From contig CANLHE010000051.1 of the NCBI GenBank assembly GCA_947490605.1, positions 1 to 6,193 of the forward strand: a stretch of DNA of 6,193 nt, read 5' to 3'. Source of the stretch: Actinomycetota bacterium. Its GTDB lineage: Bacteria; Actinomycetota; Actinomycetes; Nanopelagicales; Nanopelagicaceae. The notes under the pieces were generated by a model that did no database searches, had not been told where the DNA came from, and saw nothing but the letters and a program-made list of their open reading frames with translations. Shown here one piece after another: positions 6,120-6,193 of this stretch (positions are counted from its first letter, which is position 1; each line of letters starts with the position of its first letter). The position numbers and the translations under genes are program-made.

Positions 6120-6193
6120 AGGTCTAAGTCTGCCTTATTTTCTAAAATGGTGACAGAAGGTGCTACGCCATTGATCCGTGGGATGCGAAATTG
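6116..6193 (-). CDS. C-terminal end of an upstream operon gene (5' part outside window)
   Basis: The minus-strand frame from the right edge is open for 25 codons, ending ...SVTILENKADLDL with TGA at 6116-6118. This stop overlaps the M20 start as ATGA, the same junction type as between M20 and XPB, which is the main support that it is real. A 25-codon open frame alone would not be significant. In many actinobacteria the gene beside XPB encodes a large helicase-associated (Helicase_C_3) protein, so that is a candidate, but too little is visible to identify it. Confidence 0.45.
   Translation of the reverse strand, partial: QFRIPRINGVAPSVTILENKADLDL

Noticed and set aside
6147..6193. A + strand gene start (ATG 6147, MVTEGATPLIRGMRN) running off the right edge
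   Set aside because: No Shine-Dalgarno or promoter precedes it. The minus-strand frame with an ATGA overlap to the M20 gene explains the region better, though only 47 bases are visible.

Overview
The window is AT-rich (roughly 40% G+C by eye) yet carries Actinomycetota hallmarks. These are the tiny lysine/arginine-rich ribosomal protein bS22 (AURKAIP1/COX24 type), a bacterial XPB-type DNA repair helicase that resembles the mycobacterial protein along its whole length (from memory, not aligned), and a short CxxC glutaredoxin-like protein. Low G+C with these genes suggests a streamlined aquatic actinobacterium, such as the freshwater acI/Nanopelagicales group. The lineage is inference; the gene content is read directly.

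Left part (1-700, + strand): the 3' end of an unrecognised repeat-like, probably extracellular protein runs in from the left edge. It is followed by the 32-codon bS22 gene with a clear ribosome binding site. A strong hairpin plus T-rich tract terminates this unit, and it lies inside the 3' coding end of the next, convergent gene.

Middle (695-3412): a large minus-strand gene encodes a 784-residue secreted protein with a signal peptide, an HEXXH zinc metalloprotease domain, a fibronectin type III-like domain and a C-terminal repeat region resembling a beta-propeller. It is divergent, across 126 bases, from the glutaredoxin-like gene on the + strand. It looks like an accessory cell-surface or secreted gene placed among conserved housekeeping genes.

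Right part (3409-6193, - strand): a tightly packed operon reads leftward. It starts with the last 25 codons of an upstream gene, continues with an M20-family metallopeptidase, and ends with XPB. Both junctions are 4-base ATGA overlaps. The XPB gene stops head-to-head against the glutaredoxin gene, the two stop codons sharing one TTAA palindrome.

The most notable point is that the XPB gene is interrupted by a single in-frame TAA at codon 191, 14 codons before the GCGAGKT Walker A motif. Both sides are otherwise intact and in the same frame. As sequenced, no single product contains the whole helicase, and the only usable downstream start lies after Walker A. This is a recent nonsense mutation, a sequencing error, or (least likely) a read-through site. 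I saw no CRISPR array, tRNA, rRNA, insertion sequence or phage gene.
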